DNA of 64,000 nucleotides from Nonomuraea fuscirosea (GCF_003001935.1 NZ_PVNG01000016.1:1-64000); one strand, 5' to 3'. Positions 52,721 through 62,671 are shown, counted from the stretch's first letter. Notes: a model not told the origin generated them from the sequence alone. Program-made: numbers and translations.

Positions 52721-53821
52721 TCAGGACGGGGACTCCGCATGGTCCTGGAGGGTGCGCGCCAGGAGGTAGGCCAGGTAGGCCTCGTCGGCTATCGGCAGGC
52801 CGAGCCGGTTGTTCGTCATGTGCAGGTACGACGCGAGCAGATGCGGCAGCAGGATCTCGGGATCGGAGATCACCTTGGGCGCCCTGGAGGTGCCCGCCTT
52901 GACGAAGGTGAGCCGGCCGGCGCTCCCGTGCTCCAGCACCTCTTCGCGCAGGCTCTCCCAGTGCCTGGCCCACATCGCCCGGAAGCCGGTCAGCCGATCC
53001 GGCTCGCCCCGCCTGATGCTGTCGTGCGTGTCCAGGAACCGGGTCGTGAGCACGTCCTTCATCGAGTCATAACACATGCGGTAGCTGGCGGTGTTGTCCT
53101 CGACGATGCGGGTCGTCGAGCTCCAGTAGTCGAGTCCGAACGACGAGTTCCAGTAGTCGTGATAACGCTCCAGGAAGGTCGCCATCCGGCCGGTGTCGCG
53201 CATGAAAGTGGAGACGCTGATCATCATGAGCTGGGCGGCCAGGCCCAGCAGCACCGGCCTGATGTGCACGTTGGCCGTCCGCAGCAGTCCGATGACCAGA
53301 TCGCTGGAGAACTCGAAGTGCCGCTCCGCGAGGGTAATCCCGACCGGCCCGCCGTAGCGATCGTATTCCGGATGATACGGGCGGTGATGGAAGGTGTTGT
53401 TGTCCTGGACGGGGATCCGCCCCTCCGGGTACATCCGGCGCCGCTCGTTCTCGTCCGGATATTCCATGATGAACAGATCTTCCTGCGCCTTCAGCATGTC
53501 CTGGTCGAACGCGTACAGCGCCGGGCGGCTCGCCAGGAAGTCCCGCACGGCGGCCTCGGCGGCCGTGCGCACCGCGGAGGTGGCCGCCTCCGCGACCGGC
53601 TTCAGCCGGAGCCGGACGTGCGGGCCCTCCATCCAGTAGTTGATGAAGAAGTAGCGCTCCAGCAGCCCGCGGTCACGAAGGTCGCGAACCAGCGGTGCGA
53701 CGCAGTCGGTCAGCATCGCCTGGGAATTGGCGCTGTAGAAGATGTGCAGCGCCTGCCACTCGCCCGGGGCCGGGGCAGGTCGCGACCGAGGATCGCCGAC
53801 GGTGTGCGGCTCTGTTGTCAT
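52721..53821 (-). CDS. Dehydroamino-acid elimination enzyme, SpaB C-terminal type
   Basis: A 366-residue protein of the thiopeptide-type bacteriocin biosynthesis (SpaB_C) family: WQALHIFYSANSQAMLTDCVAPLVRDL at the start, YFFINYWMEGPHVRLRLKP, and YPEGRIPVQDNNTFHHRPYHPEYDRYGG. In split lantibiotic-dehydratase systems this part removes glutamate from glutamylated Ser/Thr to give dehydroalanine/dehydrobutyrine; relatives do the pyridine-forming cycloaddition of thiopeptides. It follows the glutamylation gene by 19 bases. Only one copy is in the window. Confidence 0.88.
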   Translation of the reverse strand: MTTEPHTVGDPRSRPAPAPGEWQALHIFYSANSQAMLTDCVAPLVRDLRDRGLLERYFFINYWMEGPHVRLRLKPVAEAATSAVRTAAEAAVRDFLASRPALYAFDQDMLKAQEDLFIMEYPDENERRRMYPEGRIPVQDNNTFHHRPYHPEYDRYGGPVGITLAERHFEFSSDLVIGLLRTANVHIRPVLLGLAAQLMMISVSTFMRDTGRMATFLERYHDYWNSSFGLDYWSSTTRIVEDNTASYRMCYDSMKDVLTTRFLDTHDSIRRGEPDRLTGFRAMWARHWESLREEVLEHGSAGRLTFVKAGTSRAPKVISDPEILLPHLLASYLHMTNNRLGLPIADEAYLAYLLARTLQDHAESPS

Positions 53822-53840
53822 CCCTGAACTCCCTGTCTGA

Positions 53841-56597
53841 TCAGTGACCGCGAAGCGGCCGGGTCGTGCCGGTGATCTCGACGGTCTGCTCGGCCACGTA
53901 CCGTCCTTCAGCCGACCTCAGCCAGATCTGCTCAAGGTCGGGAAGCATCTCTTCGAGCACGATCAGGCGGTTGCCTTCGCGCGCCATCCGGTCCAGCAAC
54001 TGGAGCGAGAGAACGCTGCCGAAGTCGATGTACTGGGGTTTGAACGTCGGTATGGAGGTGCCCGCGCCGGGCTTGAGCGGCACCGCGCCGAGTGAGGCGA
54101 AGACCCGCTGCGGCAGGCCGTGCTCCCGCTGCCAGCGCCGCCAGGCGAGAAACGACTCCGCCTCGCCGTCCCCGGCGCCGCGCGCGGGGAGGAAGCCGGG
54201 ATGTACGGTCCACCTGCGTCTCGACACGACCAGGTCGCCGACGCGGATTCTCGGCCGGCTGCTGATCGTCGTGACCCGCTCGTGGGCGCGCGTGCCGCCC
54301 CACAGGTCGATCGTGGCGAAGATGGTCCGGGAGAACAGCAGCATCGCCCGCTGCACCTGGGGCAGCGCCGGCGGAATGATGAAGCCCAGGTAGACCGGGA
54401 TGACCTCGCGGCCCAGGCGCCACGAGTACAACCGCAGCCGGCCGGTCCGCTCGTCGTGGAGCACGCTGAGGTCGTCCACCGCGATCTGTTCGGACTCGTC
54501 CCGGAAACTCACGTCGCCGGGACAGACCAGTTCGTACGGGGTGATCGCCGGATGCAGATTCAGGTTCGTGGTGTCGTACCCGCCCGTGACCTCGGCGAAC
54601 ACCGCGTCGGCCGGTTGCAGCTTGGCGAGTTCGTCCCGCAGTTCGGCGGCCAGCCCACCGCGTTCGGCGTCGTCGAAGCAGTGCATGAAGCGGGAGAACA
54701 ACAAGGTCAAGCCGCTGTAGGTCTGGTTCACCACGGCGAACGGCGCACCGCCGTCGTCGCCGAGCTGCACGAAGAAACTTCTCGGCTCCAGGTCGAGCAG
54801 ATGATCGGGCACCATGCCGGAGACCTCGTCGACGAACTCGTCGTCGAGCAGCACGTCGGTGCCGGACGCCGCGGCCAGTTTCATCCGGCGGATCAGTTCC
54901 CGCCGGGCCCGCGTCATCGCCTCCACCTCGGGCAGCCGCAACCAGTTCGGGTCGGGGACGAACACGCCGTCCTCGTCGAAGCTCGGCCGCGAGGTGACCT
55001 TCAGGTAGTAGGTGTAGTAGTCCTGGTGGAATTCGTGCACGAACCGCAGCACGTCATCGCAGCGTCCACCGACTCCGTAACGAGCGGTGAAGAACCCGTG
55101 CAGGCTCAGCCGCTGCGGCACCGTGGAGTCGAACAGCGGCAACAGGCGTGCCACCTGGCACAGCGAGGGGGTCAGCGATCGCCGCCACTTCTCCGGGTCG
55201 GCCACCGCGCCGGTGCCGGGGATGCTGACGTCCTCGTACACCAGGTTGCTCGGCGTGCTGGGCCGTCCCGCGCCGAGCTCGCGTTGCGTTTCCTCCAGGC
55301 CGGCCCTGATGATGCCGAGCAGCCTGCTGCGGGCCTCGTGATCGGCTGGCGGGTACAGCTTCACCAGCTCGGAGATGCCGCCGAGCCGGTCGGCGAGCGC
55401 TTGCGCCCATGGCGCGTCCAGCCGTGCCAGGCCGTTCCGGAACGACTCCACCGGGTCGGCGCTGTGGACGTCCAGGTGCAGGGCCGGCGCCACGAGCAGG
55501 CCGAGCTGGAGCAGGCGCCGCAGATACTCGCGCACGTCCTCGGGGGAACGGTTCGGCCGGTCGGCGGCGCTGAGCAGTTCGGCCAGCCGCCCGAAGGACA
55601 CCTCCGCCCGCTCGCCCAGGATCCGCATGACCTCCTGCAGCAGGGTGCCCTGACGCAGGAAGAAGAGGTTCTCCCGCATGCTGTCCGCGCCCGTCGGGAT
55701 GTCGTCGTCACCGACCACCCGGATCCGCCGCACGTAGCGCACCCGCTCCGTGTCGGCCCGCGAGCCCGACGTCAGGCGCACCGTGAGCTCGGGCCGCAGG
55801 TCGAGCTGGTCGACGATGACGTCTATCAGGCGGGCCAGCGCCGCGACGTTGAGACGGGCGTGAGCGCGCCAGACGACGTCGAGGTCGACCTGCGGGAAGA
55901 GGGACCCGCTGCCGGGTACGAACCGCCCGAGCGCGACAGCGGTGAACGTGCTGAACGGGCTCGTCTTGCAGGCGGTGCGGTACACGTACTCCAGCAGCGA
56001 CCGCTCGATGCGGCGGGCGCGCTTGTTCAGCGGGCCGGCCCCGGCGTCGAGATAGGCCGGCAGGTAGCGGTCCAGCGAAGGAGACGCCAGCAGCACGCCC
56101 TTGCGCAGTCTCGGATCGCGGGCGAGTTCACGCAGGTGGGCGCGGGCCAGGCCGGTTTCATCGGCCACGACGGCGGCGCCGCGCCGGAGTTCCTCGTCAT
56201 AGGCGGCGCGCTGGTCGAGCCAGCCGAGCAGGGCGGCGCGACCCTGGTCGTCGAGGTGCGCGGCGAGCGCCCGCGCTGACGCCAGGTCCTTGGGGAGGCG
56301 GCGGTTGAAGACATCGCGCCGCAGCGTGAGCAGCCGGCGACGCTGCCGTTCGTCGTCATTGTCCGCGATGGACTCCTGCAGCGCGTCGGCGATCACCTGC
56401 TTCGCCGCGTCCATGGCGGTCTCGGCCGCCAGCAGGGCGTCCGCCCATCGCACCCCCCGGGGGTTGGTCAAGGGGGCCACGGCGTCGATGGGCATCCCGG
56501 CCACCCGCAGCATGAACTGCGGGGTGACGATCCACTGCCTGCCGTCGTCCTGGCCTGCCGGGGAGTCCGTGCCAAGGGGGAAATCATGGTCTATCAA
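53841..56597 (-). CDS. Lantibiotic dehydratase N-terminal (glutamylation) enzyme
   Basis: A 918-residue LanB-type protein corresponding to the tRNA-Glu-dependent Ser/Thr glutamylation domain only; the elimination domain is the separate next gene. Family features: KTSPFSTFTAVALGRF near residue 215, LSLHGFFTARYGVGGRCDDVLRFVHEF around 500-525, and PAITPYELVCPGDVSF near 690. TTG start with GAAGAGG upstream. This split form is standard in thiopeptide and goadsporin clusters. Confidence 0.92.
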   Translation of the reverse strand: MIDHDFPLGTDSPAGQDDGRQWIVTPQFMLRVAGMPIDAVAPLTNPRGVRWADALLAAETAMDAAKQVIADALQESIADNDDERQRRRLLTLRRDVFNRRLPKDLASARALAAHLDDQGRAALLGWLDQRAAYDEELRRGAAVVADETGLARAHLRELARDPRLRKGVLLASPSLDRYLPAYLDAGAGPLNKRARRIERSLLEYVYRTACKTSPFSTFTAVALGRFVPGSGSLFPQVDLDVVWRAHARLNVAALARLIDVIVDQLDLRPELTVRLTSGSRADTERVRYVRRIRVVGDDDIPTGADSMRENLFFLRQGTLLQEVMRILGERAEVSFGRLAELLSAADRPNRSPEDVREYLRRLLQLGLLVAPALHLDVHSADPVESFRNGLARLDAPWAQALADRLGGISELVKLYPPADHEARSRLLGIIRAGLEETQRELGAGRPSTPSNLVYEDVSIPGTGAVADPEKWRRSLTPSLCQVARLLPLFDSTVPQRLSLHGFFTARYGVGGRCDDVLRFVHEFHQDYYTYYLKVTSRPSFDEDGVFVPDPNWLRLPEVEAMTRARRELIRRMKLAAASGTDVLLDDEFVDEVSGMVPDHLLDLEPRSFFVQLGDDGGAPFAVVNQTYSGLTLLFSRFMHCFDDAERGGLAAELRDELAKLQPADAVFAEVTGGYDTTNLNLHPAITPYELVCPGDVSFRDESEQIAVDDLSVLHDERTGRLRLYSWRLGREVIPVYLGFIIPPALPQVQRAMLLFSRTIFATIDLWGGTRAHERVTTISSRPRIRVGDLVVSRRRWTVHPGFLPARGAGDGEAESFLAWRRWQREHGLPQRVFASLGAVPLKPGAGTSIPTFKPQYIDFGSVLSLQLLDRMAREGNRLIVLEEMLPDLEQIWLRSAEGRYVAEQTVEITGTTRPLRGH

Positions 56598-56625
56598 CCG
56601 GTGTCACCTCTTCGGGTCGGTGAGA

Positions 56626-58254
56626 TCAACGGAGCCGGAAGTGGAAGTCGGGAGCCTTCTGGCGCTCGTGCCCCAGCATCACGATCAGCAGGGGCCATTC
56701 CCGGGCGTCGTCATCGCCGCCCGGATCTCGCCGCCTGTCCAGGTGCTCGGCGTACGACACGTTGTCGAAGCCCAGCGCGGCCCCGCAGCCGATGTTCGCC
56801 GCGGCCGCGGCCAGATACATGGCCTGGGCGGCGGCGCCGACCTCCGCGTTGAGGAACCGGTAACCGCGCTGGCCGGTGGCCGCGATCACCGCGTGCGGCC
56901 GTGCCAGCACCGTGACGACGGCGGCGACCTGCTCCAGGTTGTAGTTGTTCAGGAAGTAGTTGCGCTGCAGGAACGACGCGCTCACACCGACGCCGAGGGG
57001 GAGCAGCGTGTTGGTGGCGAGGTCGTAGTCGTACGCGTCCGGGGGGACGCCGTCGACGTGGCCGGCGAGCACGGCCAGCCTGGTCAGCTCCGGCGTGCCG
57101 TCCGGCTGTTTGACATCCGACACGAGCCGGGCTCCCAGGGTTCCCGCGCGCAGCACCGCGGCCAGTTCGGCCTGTCCGAGGCGGTGGTGTGCGCTGAATC
57201 TGCCGAAGCTGCTGCGGCGAGCGCGCAGGGCGTCCCGCACGGTGGCGTCGAGCGGGAGCGGATCGGCCAGCTTGATCGCGTCGCCGCTGCCGCCGCTGCC
57301 GCCGCTGTGGCTCGGCCTCGCCGCCTTCAGCTGGTCAGCCGGTGCATCGCCGGGCGGCGGAGTGGCGACGGTCGAGGCGTGCACGCGCTCGACCGCGGGA
57401 TGCCGGACGACGGTACGTGACCGTTCCGCGGGGACGGCGGTGACGCGAAGTCCGGGCCGGCCCTCGGGGGACGGGCCTCCGCCGCCGGGCAGCGGCACCA
57501 CGGCGAACACGCTTTCCTCGTGCGTCCGTACGCCCAGCAGCCGGTTGAGTGCTTCCTCGTCGAAAGTGAGCAGCGGGCGCAGCGGAACTCCCGCCGCCCT
57601 CGACCACAACTGCCACGTCCCCAGCGCCGTGCCCACGTCCATGGTGACCACGTGGTAGCCGAAGGCCTCGTACTTGAAGGTGTTCTTCCAGAACTTGACC
57701 GTCACGAGCAGGAACTGGTCGCCGACGGCCTCCGCCGGCGCGATCGCCTGACGCACCTGGCTCGTCACGTCACCGATCAGCAGTCTCTGCACACCGTGCT
57801 GGGCCGGCGAATAGTTGTAGACGCCCGGCAGCATCGGCCCGCCGGGCCCGCAGACCCAGTAGATCTCCAGCGGGTACAGGCCACCCCCGGACGCCGTGCC
57901 GCGAGACCAGACCGCGCGCGGATAATGCGGCAGAGCCACCGTGTCGTCGTTGACCGTGACCGCCAGCCTGCGCCCGCCGTACGCGTAGGAGTCGCACAGC
58001 ATCTCGTAGAGCATCGGCAGGGTGAACGCGCCGCCGTCGCTGGGCGGCTGCCCGGTCAGGCTCGCTTCGAGAGAGGCGAGCTCGACCTTCGCGGCCGGCA
58101 GCGGGACGGGCGTGACGCCGGGATAGACGTTGTGCATGCGCGGCTGGTCGGCCCAATCGGGTTTCAGGCTCCAGTCCTCCGCCGGCGATCGGTTGCGGCG
58201 CATGATCGCGGCGATGTAGTCGCTCGCTGTTTCGAACGCTTGCTCCGTGTCCAT
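56626..58254 (-). CDS. SagB-type azoline dehydrogenase
   Basis: A 542-residue protein with two nitroreductase-like halves. The first (to about residue 250) has YPRAVWSRGTASGGGLYPLEIYWV and the second (about 330-540) GAAAQAMYLAAAAANIGCGAALGFDN. They flank a Gly/Ser/Pro-rich linker. It oxidises thiazolines/oxazolines to azoles with FMN. I start it at ATG 58254 because GAGGAG precedes it; upstream ATGs at 58320 and 58308 overlap the YcaO stop and lack a ribosome site. Confidence 0.9.
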   Translation of the reverse strand: MDTEQAFETASDYIAAIMRRNRSPAEDWSLKPDWADQPRMHNVYPGVTPVPLPAAKVELASLEASLTGQPPSDGGAFTLPMLYEMLCDSYAYGGRRLAVTVNDDTVALPHYPRAVWSRGTASGGGLYPLEIYWVCGPGGPMLPGVYNYSPAQHGVQRLLIGDVTSQVRQAIAPAEAVGDQFLLVTVKFWKNTFKYEAFGYHVVTMDVGTALGTWQLWSRAAGVPLRPLLTFDEEALNRLLGVRTHEESVFAVVPLPGGGGPSPEGRPGLRVTAVPAERSRTVVRHPAVERVHASTVATPPPGDAPADQLKAARPSHSGGSGGSGDAIKLADPLPLDATVRDALRARRSSFGRFSAHHRLGQAELAAVLRAGTLGARLVSDVKQPDGTPELTRLAVLAGHVDGVPPDAYDYDLATNTLLPLGVGVSASFLQRNYFLNNYNLEQVAAVVTVLARPHAVIAATGQRGYRFLNAEVGAAAQAMYLAAAAANIGCGAALGFDNVSYAEHLDRRRDPGGDDDAREWPLLIVMLGHERQKAPDFHFRLR

Positions 58255-58316
58255 GGACGACTCCTCAGGCGCGCCGGTAGCGGCGAGCAGGTGCGTTGGC
58301 CGGTTCATCGGCCGGT

Positions 58317-60314
58317 TCATTGGAAGGGGTGCGGAGCCCGGTTGAGCCCCGAGGCTTCGAGATCGCTGTCGCGGAGTCCGGCCCGGCGCAGGACAGTGCG
58401 GGTCCGCGTCATGTGCAGGGCGCGCTGGCGGTCCCACCCGAAGTCGACCGGCAGCAGGCCGGGGATCACCACGCTCGCCGTGTGCAGGCGGATCTCCGCC
58501 TGCTCCGGCGAGGTCTGGTCCACCACGATCACGTCGAAACCGGCCTCGACCACGGACTGAACGCAGAACCTGAGGTCGTCCAGCAGATCCAGGGTGCGCG
58601 GCCGTTCGTGCCGCCAGCCCCGGTACACCTCCTCCACCGGGGGAAGCCCGGCCGGTCGGCCGCCGTCGCCGAGCAGATGGGCGGCGTACCCGGCCATCTC
58701 GGGCAACCCGTAGAGCGGGGCGTGATCGGACAGCGAAACCACCTGGCTGAAGTCGGCCGCCTTCGCGGTGAGCTCGTCGGCGCGCAGCTTCGTGTAGCCG
58801 GGGAAATCCGGGATCGCGGACGCGACCTCGTACAGGCCGGAGGCGATCGCCTCCTCGGGATCGAGACTGGCGCCGGCCCCGAAGAGCAGCCTGCCCACGC
58901 CGCCCCCTCTGCGCTGGGCGACGGCGATGACGACCGGGATCGGAAATTCGATTCTGGCGTCGAACAGCCGGAGGTCGTAGCCGTACATCGAGAGGCGATC
59001 AGTCATCAGCCGGCTGCTGACCCTCGTGCTGCTGTACGGGTCGATCTCGCGCAGCCGCGGCTTGGCGTACCAGGCGATCAGGAACGCGTCACGCTCGACC
59101 AGTTCGAGGAGGCCGTGGAGGATCGCCTCTTCCAGGCAGCCGCCGGACGCGCACCCGTTCGAGCATTCCTGGACGAATCTGCCGGTCTGGTCGATCAGGT
59201 GGTAATAGGTGATCGCCGCTGGGACCAGAAGGGGACGCTCATCGCGCAGCGAGTAACCCCATACCCAAGGAATCGCCAGATCAGGATGGTAGGGCGTGTA
59301 ATGCCGGGACCTGGCGTAGAACTCTTCGGTGTACAGGCCGCATTCGGCGGGATCCAGCGCCGAGTCCCGCAGATTCCGGTAGGTGCCGACCACCGGATCG
59401 GAGAAGCGCCGAGGCTGGGTGCCGGCGATCCGCTCGTGGGCTTCCAGGATTCCCAGGAGCGCGCTGCGGGCGTAACTGTCGGAGTGACCGGCCCAGAACG
59501 TCTCATGGACGTACCCGCCACCGGGGACGTCGATCCGGCCTTTCACGTTCGCCGTCGTCGTGCTCGTCATGCTCGGCTCCGCGCCGGTGCCGGCCATCCC
59601 GCAGACCGGGTTCGCGTACGCTCCGAATTCCAGGTCGTGGTCGGCGGCTGAGCTGATCCGGAAGTCGTCCACCGACCGTTTCGTCTGGCTGCGCAGCGTT
59701 ATGCGAGCGGCGTCGGCGCTGTCTTCAGCCGGAACAGCGCATCGAGGGCACTGCGAGTCCGCGACGATCGGGTGACGCCGCACCGTCAGGTCTCTCAGCC
59801 GTAGTTCGTGCACGAACGGATGTCCGTGCCGGTCGGTGTGTCTCCGTTCCGGCGGCACCCGGACGATCTGCTGGACGGTCCGCCAGATCGCCTCCAGGCC
59901 GAACCGGGAGAGGAACGGGGACGTGTGGTGCGCGACGAGCGACGGCCCGCCTTGCAGGGCCTCACGTTCCACGCCGGTCCGCAGCTGCTGCCACCGTCTG
60001 GCCAGGCAGTGGAAACAGGGGCGTGCGCTGTCGAACGGGCCGAGCAGCACGGCGTCGCCGTGCACATGGACAGGCAGCAAGCCTGCCGTGTCCGTGTCTG
60101 TGTCCGTGTCCGTGCCTGTGTCCGTGCCTGGGTCCGTGCCTGTGTCCGTGTCCGGTGCGTCAAGCCGCCGCATCGCGTTCTGCGCGCCGAGGAGCGCCAC
60201 GCGAACCGTCACGGGCCGCCCGGTCGTCCCGGCCAGTCGATCGTGCAGGTAACCGGCTACCAGTCGTCGATCGTCCGCGAGCGCCTGGGGGACCCGCTCC
60301 TTCATCACGTGCAT
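58317..60314 (-). CDS. YcaO cyclodehydratase with Cys-ribbon N-terminal domain
   Basis: About 665 residues. The N-terminal 240 residues have zinc-ribbon pairs CFHC and CPRC, plus the marker ANPVCGMAG. The YcaO domain follows, with ARSALLGILEAHERIAG and CLEEAILHGLLELVERDAFLIAWY (E-X2-ER-D catalytic/ATP site). It makes azolines from Cys/Ser/Thr of the precursor. A long Asp/Thr/Gly repeat lies near residue 55. The end APHPFQ lacks the usual PxPxP. Start near 60314 or 60305, both overlapping the F-protein stop. Confidence 0.9.
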   Translation of the reverse strand: MHVMKERVPQALADDRRLVAGYLHDRLAGTTGRPVTVRVALLGAQNAMRRLDAPDTDTGTDPGTDTGTDTDTDTDTAGLLPVHVHGDAVLLGPFDSARPCFHCLARRWQQLRTGVEREALQGGPSLVAHHTSPFLSRFGLEAIWRTVQQIVRVPPERRHTDRHGHPFVHELRLRDLTVRRHPIVADSQCPRCAVPAEDSADAARITLRSQTKRSVDDFRISSAADHDLEFGAYANPVCGMAGTGAEPSMTSTTTANVKGRIDVPGGGYVHETFWAGHSDSYARSALLGILEAHERIAGTQPRRFSDPVVGTYRNLRDSALDPAECGLYTEEFYARSRHYTPYHPDLAIPWVWGYSLRDERPLLVPAAITYYHLIDQTGRFVQECSNGCASGGCLEEAILHGLLELVERDAFLIAWYAKPRLREIDPYSSTRVSSRLMTDRLSMYGYDLRLFDARIEFPIPVVIAVAQRRGGGVGRLLFGAGASLDPEEAIASGLYEVASAIPDFPGYTKLRADELTAKAADFSQVVSLSDHAPLYGLPEMAGYAAHLLGDGGRPAGLPPVEEVYRGWRHERPRTLDLLDDLRFCVQSVVEAGFDVIVVDQTSPEQAEIRLHTASVVIPGLLPVDFGWDRQRALHMTRTRTVLRRAGLRDSDLEASGLNRAPHPFQ
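60087..60154. repeat. Short tandem repeats encoding Asp-Thr-Gly
   Basis: Six-base GTGTCC-type units with variants encode a run of alternating Thr and Asp/Gly near the N-terminus of the YcaO protein. Probably a flexible linker; prone to slippage. Confidence 0.85.
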
Positions 60315-62671
60315 CGCGTCAGGAGGACCCGGCAGGTCACCACGGCCGCCTGAGACCTGAGCTCCGGAGTCGTGGTGTCGACGACGAGAACGTCGCGGCC
60401 CTCGCCGGCGAGCTCGGCGACCAGGGCCGCGAGGTCGCTGGGGACATCGGGGTCGGTGCGGTCGATGGGGCCTGTGGGGTCGCTGGGGGAGCCGTCTGTC
60501 GTGGCCGGCACCGGTTCCCCGGACGCGGGCACGGCCCGGGCGTCGAAACCGGGCAGTAGCGGCTCGCCGAGGTCGACGTCCTCGATCTTCGCCAGGTGAC
60601 GCAGCTGGACCTGCCCGGCGAGATCTCGCAGAGCTCCGACGAGCGCGTCCTGCCGGGACAACGCTGCCTGGACGGTCCACAGCGGCCGCTCGGCGGAGTC
60701 CGCGGCCCGAGCGAGCACGATGCCGGCGTTGCGCCAGGGGGAGAGCTCGAGCACCTCCGGGCGGAGGCTCAGGTTGCCGCAGGTCCGCAGTAAGAACTCC
60801 AGCTCGGAACCTGTTTCGGGATCCCCGCACACGACCGGACGAGGTTCACTCCGTCCCGAGACCGCCGCGCGCAACGCCTCGAACGCGATGGCGGACGACA
60901 GGCCCGCCCGGACGGCCTCACCGAGGCTCGCCCCGGCTCCGGCACCCGCCCCGCTCCGTTCGAACCACGAGTCGGCGTTCAGTCCTGAGAACGGGTGAAC
61001 CGCCGCGGCGGGCACCAGCCGCTGTTCTCCGCTCACCAGAGACGTCGAGGGAAGCCATGGGAGCGTCTCGCGTCCCTCGATCGCCAGCCCCGTGGAGACG
61101 GACAGGTCGGCAGGGGCGACCGTGTGCGGCAGCTCCGTCGAGCCGGTCACCGCGTTCCGGACGCTCGCCACCTGGCCGACATAGGCGAGCAGCGCGGCGC
61201 GCACCGCGCTCCGGCGCGCGACGGGCACGTAGTGCAGGTCGAACGCCGTGATCAGCCGAGTCCGCACGTCGGATCCGGCCTGGGCGCCGAGGCGGACCCT
61301 GCTGACCTTGAGCGGTGACTGGTCCAGAGCCGCGTCGTCGAACGACGACAGCAGACCCGTGTGGGAGCCGACCAGTTCGTCGGCCTCCTTCAGCAGCGCC
61401 CTGAGCCGCTCCTTGTCATCATGACCGGCGCCATCATGACCGGCGCCATCGTGACCGGCGCCATCGTGAGCGGCGTCGTGAGCGGCGCGGAACGGTCGCG
61501 GTGGCGTCTCGTGGACGACGGCCGGCGTGACGGGCCCGGCGCCGAAATCCTGGTGCTCCGCGCAGGAGGGGCAGAGCGGGTGCGGCCACAGCCGCTCGCG
61601 CCTGGCCTCCAGCGTGGAGACGTCCTGGATCAGGACGCCATGGTCCGTCTCCGCGTCGAAGCAGCCGGTGACCAGCCGGAACAGGTCGAAGGCGAGCAGA
61701 TTGCCGACCATCGCCGCGAGCTGCGGATTGAGCCTCGGCGCGGCCAGGCCCGCGGCTCCGCACGCGATGCCGCGCCACAGGGCGGCCGCCTCGCGTGGCT
61801 CGGCGTTGGCTCCGTAGCGGAGCATGGAGCACGTCCAGCATCCCGCGGTCGCCGGGCGGGTGACCGGACCGATGACGACGCTCGAACCGATCGAGGTGGC
61901 GGGCAGCACCACGGGACCGCCGTTCACGCCGGCGTCGATCAGCCGCCGCAGCGTGGCCATGCCGATGTCGTCGCCGGACGCGAGCACGAAGTCGTAGCCG
62001 TTCAGGGCGTGCGGCGTGAGGGCCTCGTCCAAGGTGAGGCCCGGCAGGTGGACCTGCGGAGGGCTTCCGGCCTCGGTCAGGTCCGCGACGCATCCCGCCA
62101 GCCCCGCGAGAGCCGTGGGGGAGCCCTCGGCCGGGCTCTCCGGCGAAGACTCGACCAGGCTCAGTGAGGCGAGCCCGTTGCGCAGCAGGCTCTCGGCCGC
62201 CGCCCGGTTCACCCGGCCGGTGCCCAGCATCAGCACCTTGGCCGTACGGAAGCGCAGAAACCGAGACTTGGCCTCGTCGACGAAGTGCTCCACATAGTTC
62301 AGCTGAGAGGCGAACACCTGCTCGACGGCGGGGTCCAGATCGATGTCGCCCGCCGGAGGTACGTCGCGCGCGAAACCGTTGTCGATCAACGACCGGACCA
62401 GGGAGACGACCATCGCCTGCCGTTCGGGCGCGAGGCCCGCGCACAGCTCGGCAAGCGTGTGTTCGGCGGTCAAGTACGGTGCGAGCGAGCACAGGAAACG
62501 GTAGGCCCATCGTCCTTTGACGACGTACACCTTTTCGGTGTTGCGCACCACGACTTTGTCGCCGACATCGTAGAACAGCACGTCATGACCCAACCTGGGC
62601 CGGACCGCGAGATCATCGGCCGTCGCCGGCTTTCCCTGTCCCGCCTCTGGCTCAAGCTCTGTAGCAGTCAT
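60305..62671 (-). CDS. F-protein (leader-binding ThiF-like) fused to a degenerate YcaO
   Basis: A 788-residue protein. Residues 25-110 are the RiPP recognition element-like winged helix (PRLGHDVLFYDVGDKVVVRNTEKVYVV). Residues 140-390 are an Ocin-ThiF-like domain with zinc pairs CWTC and CPSC. A His-Asp-Gly-Ala-Gly linker is at about residue 400-418. The rest is YcaO-like in order, but ASLGEAVRAGLSSAIAFEALRA stands where E-X2-ER-D should be, so it is catalytically dead. Role: bind the precursor leader and deliver it to the active YcaO. ATG with AAGGAAG upstream; the YcaO gene overlaps its end. Confidence 0.88.
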   Translation of the reverse strand: MTATELEPEAGQGKPATADDLAVRPRLGHDVLFYDVGDKVVVRNTEKVYVVKGRWAYRFLCSLAPYLTAEHTLAELCAGLAPERQAMVVSLVRSLIDNGFARDVPPAGDIDLDPAVEQVFASQLNYVEHFVDEAKSRFLRFRTAKVLMLGTGRVNRAAAESLLRNGLASLSLVESSPESPAEGSPTALAGLAGCVADLTEAGSPPQVHLPGLTLDEALTPHALNGYDFVLASGDDIGMATLRRLIDAGVNGGPVVLPATSIGSSVVIGPVTRPATAGCWTCSMLRYGANAEPREAAALWRGIACGAAGLAAPRLNPQLAAMVGNLLAFDLFRLVTGCFDAETDHGVLIQDVSTLEARRERLWPHPLCPSCAEHQDFGAGPVTPAVVHETPPRPFRAAHDAAHDGAGHDGAGHDGAGHDDKERLRALLKEADELVGSHTGLLSSFDDAALDQSPLKVSRVRLGAQAGSDVRTRLITAFDLHYVPVARRSAVRAALLAYVGQVASVRNAVTGSTELPHTVAPADLSVSTGLAIEGRETLPWLPSTSLVSGEQRLVPAAAVHPFSGLNADSWFERSGAGAGAGASLGEAVRAGLSSAIAFEALRAAVSGRSEPRPVVCGDPETGSELEFLLRTCGNLSLRPEVLELSPWRNAGIVLARAADSAERPLWTVQAALSRQDALVGALRDLAGQVQLRHLAKIEDVDLGEPLLPGFDARAVPASGEPVPATTDGSPSDPTGPIDRTDPDVPSDLAALVAELAGEGRDVLVVDTTTPELRSQAAVVTCRVLLTRCT
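61418..61477. repeat. Four 15-base tandem repeats (HDGAG linker)
   Basis: Four copies of ATCATGACCGGCGCC with changes encode AHDGAGHDGAG-type residues on the minus strand, a linker between the ThiF-like and YcaO-like parts of the F-protein. Confidence 0.88.

Noticed and set aside
54120..56279. 719-codon open frame opposite the lantibiotic dehydratase gene
   Set aside because: Composition is Gly/Arg/Gln-rich shadow coding typical of high-GC DNA, and the opposite strand encodes a clear enzyme.
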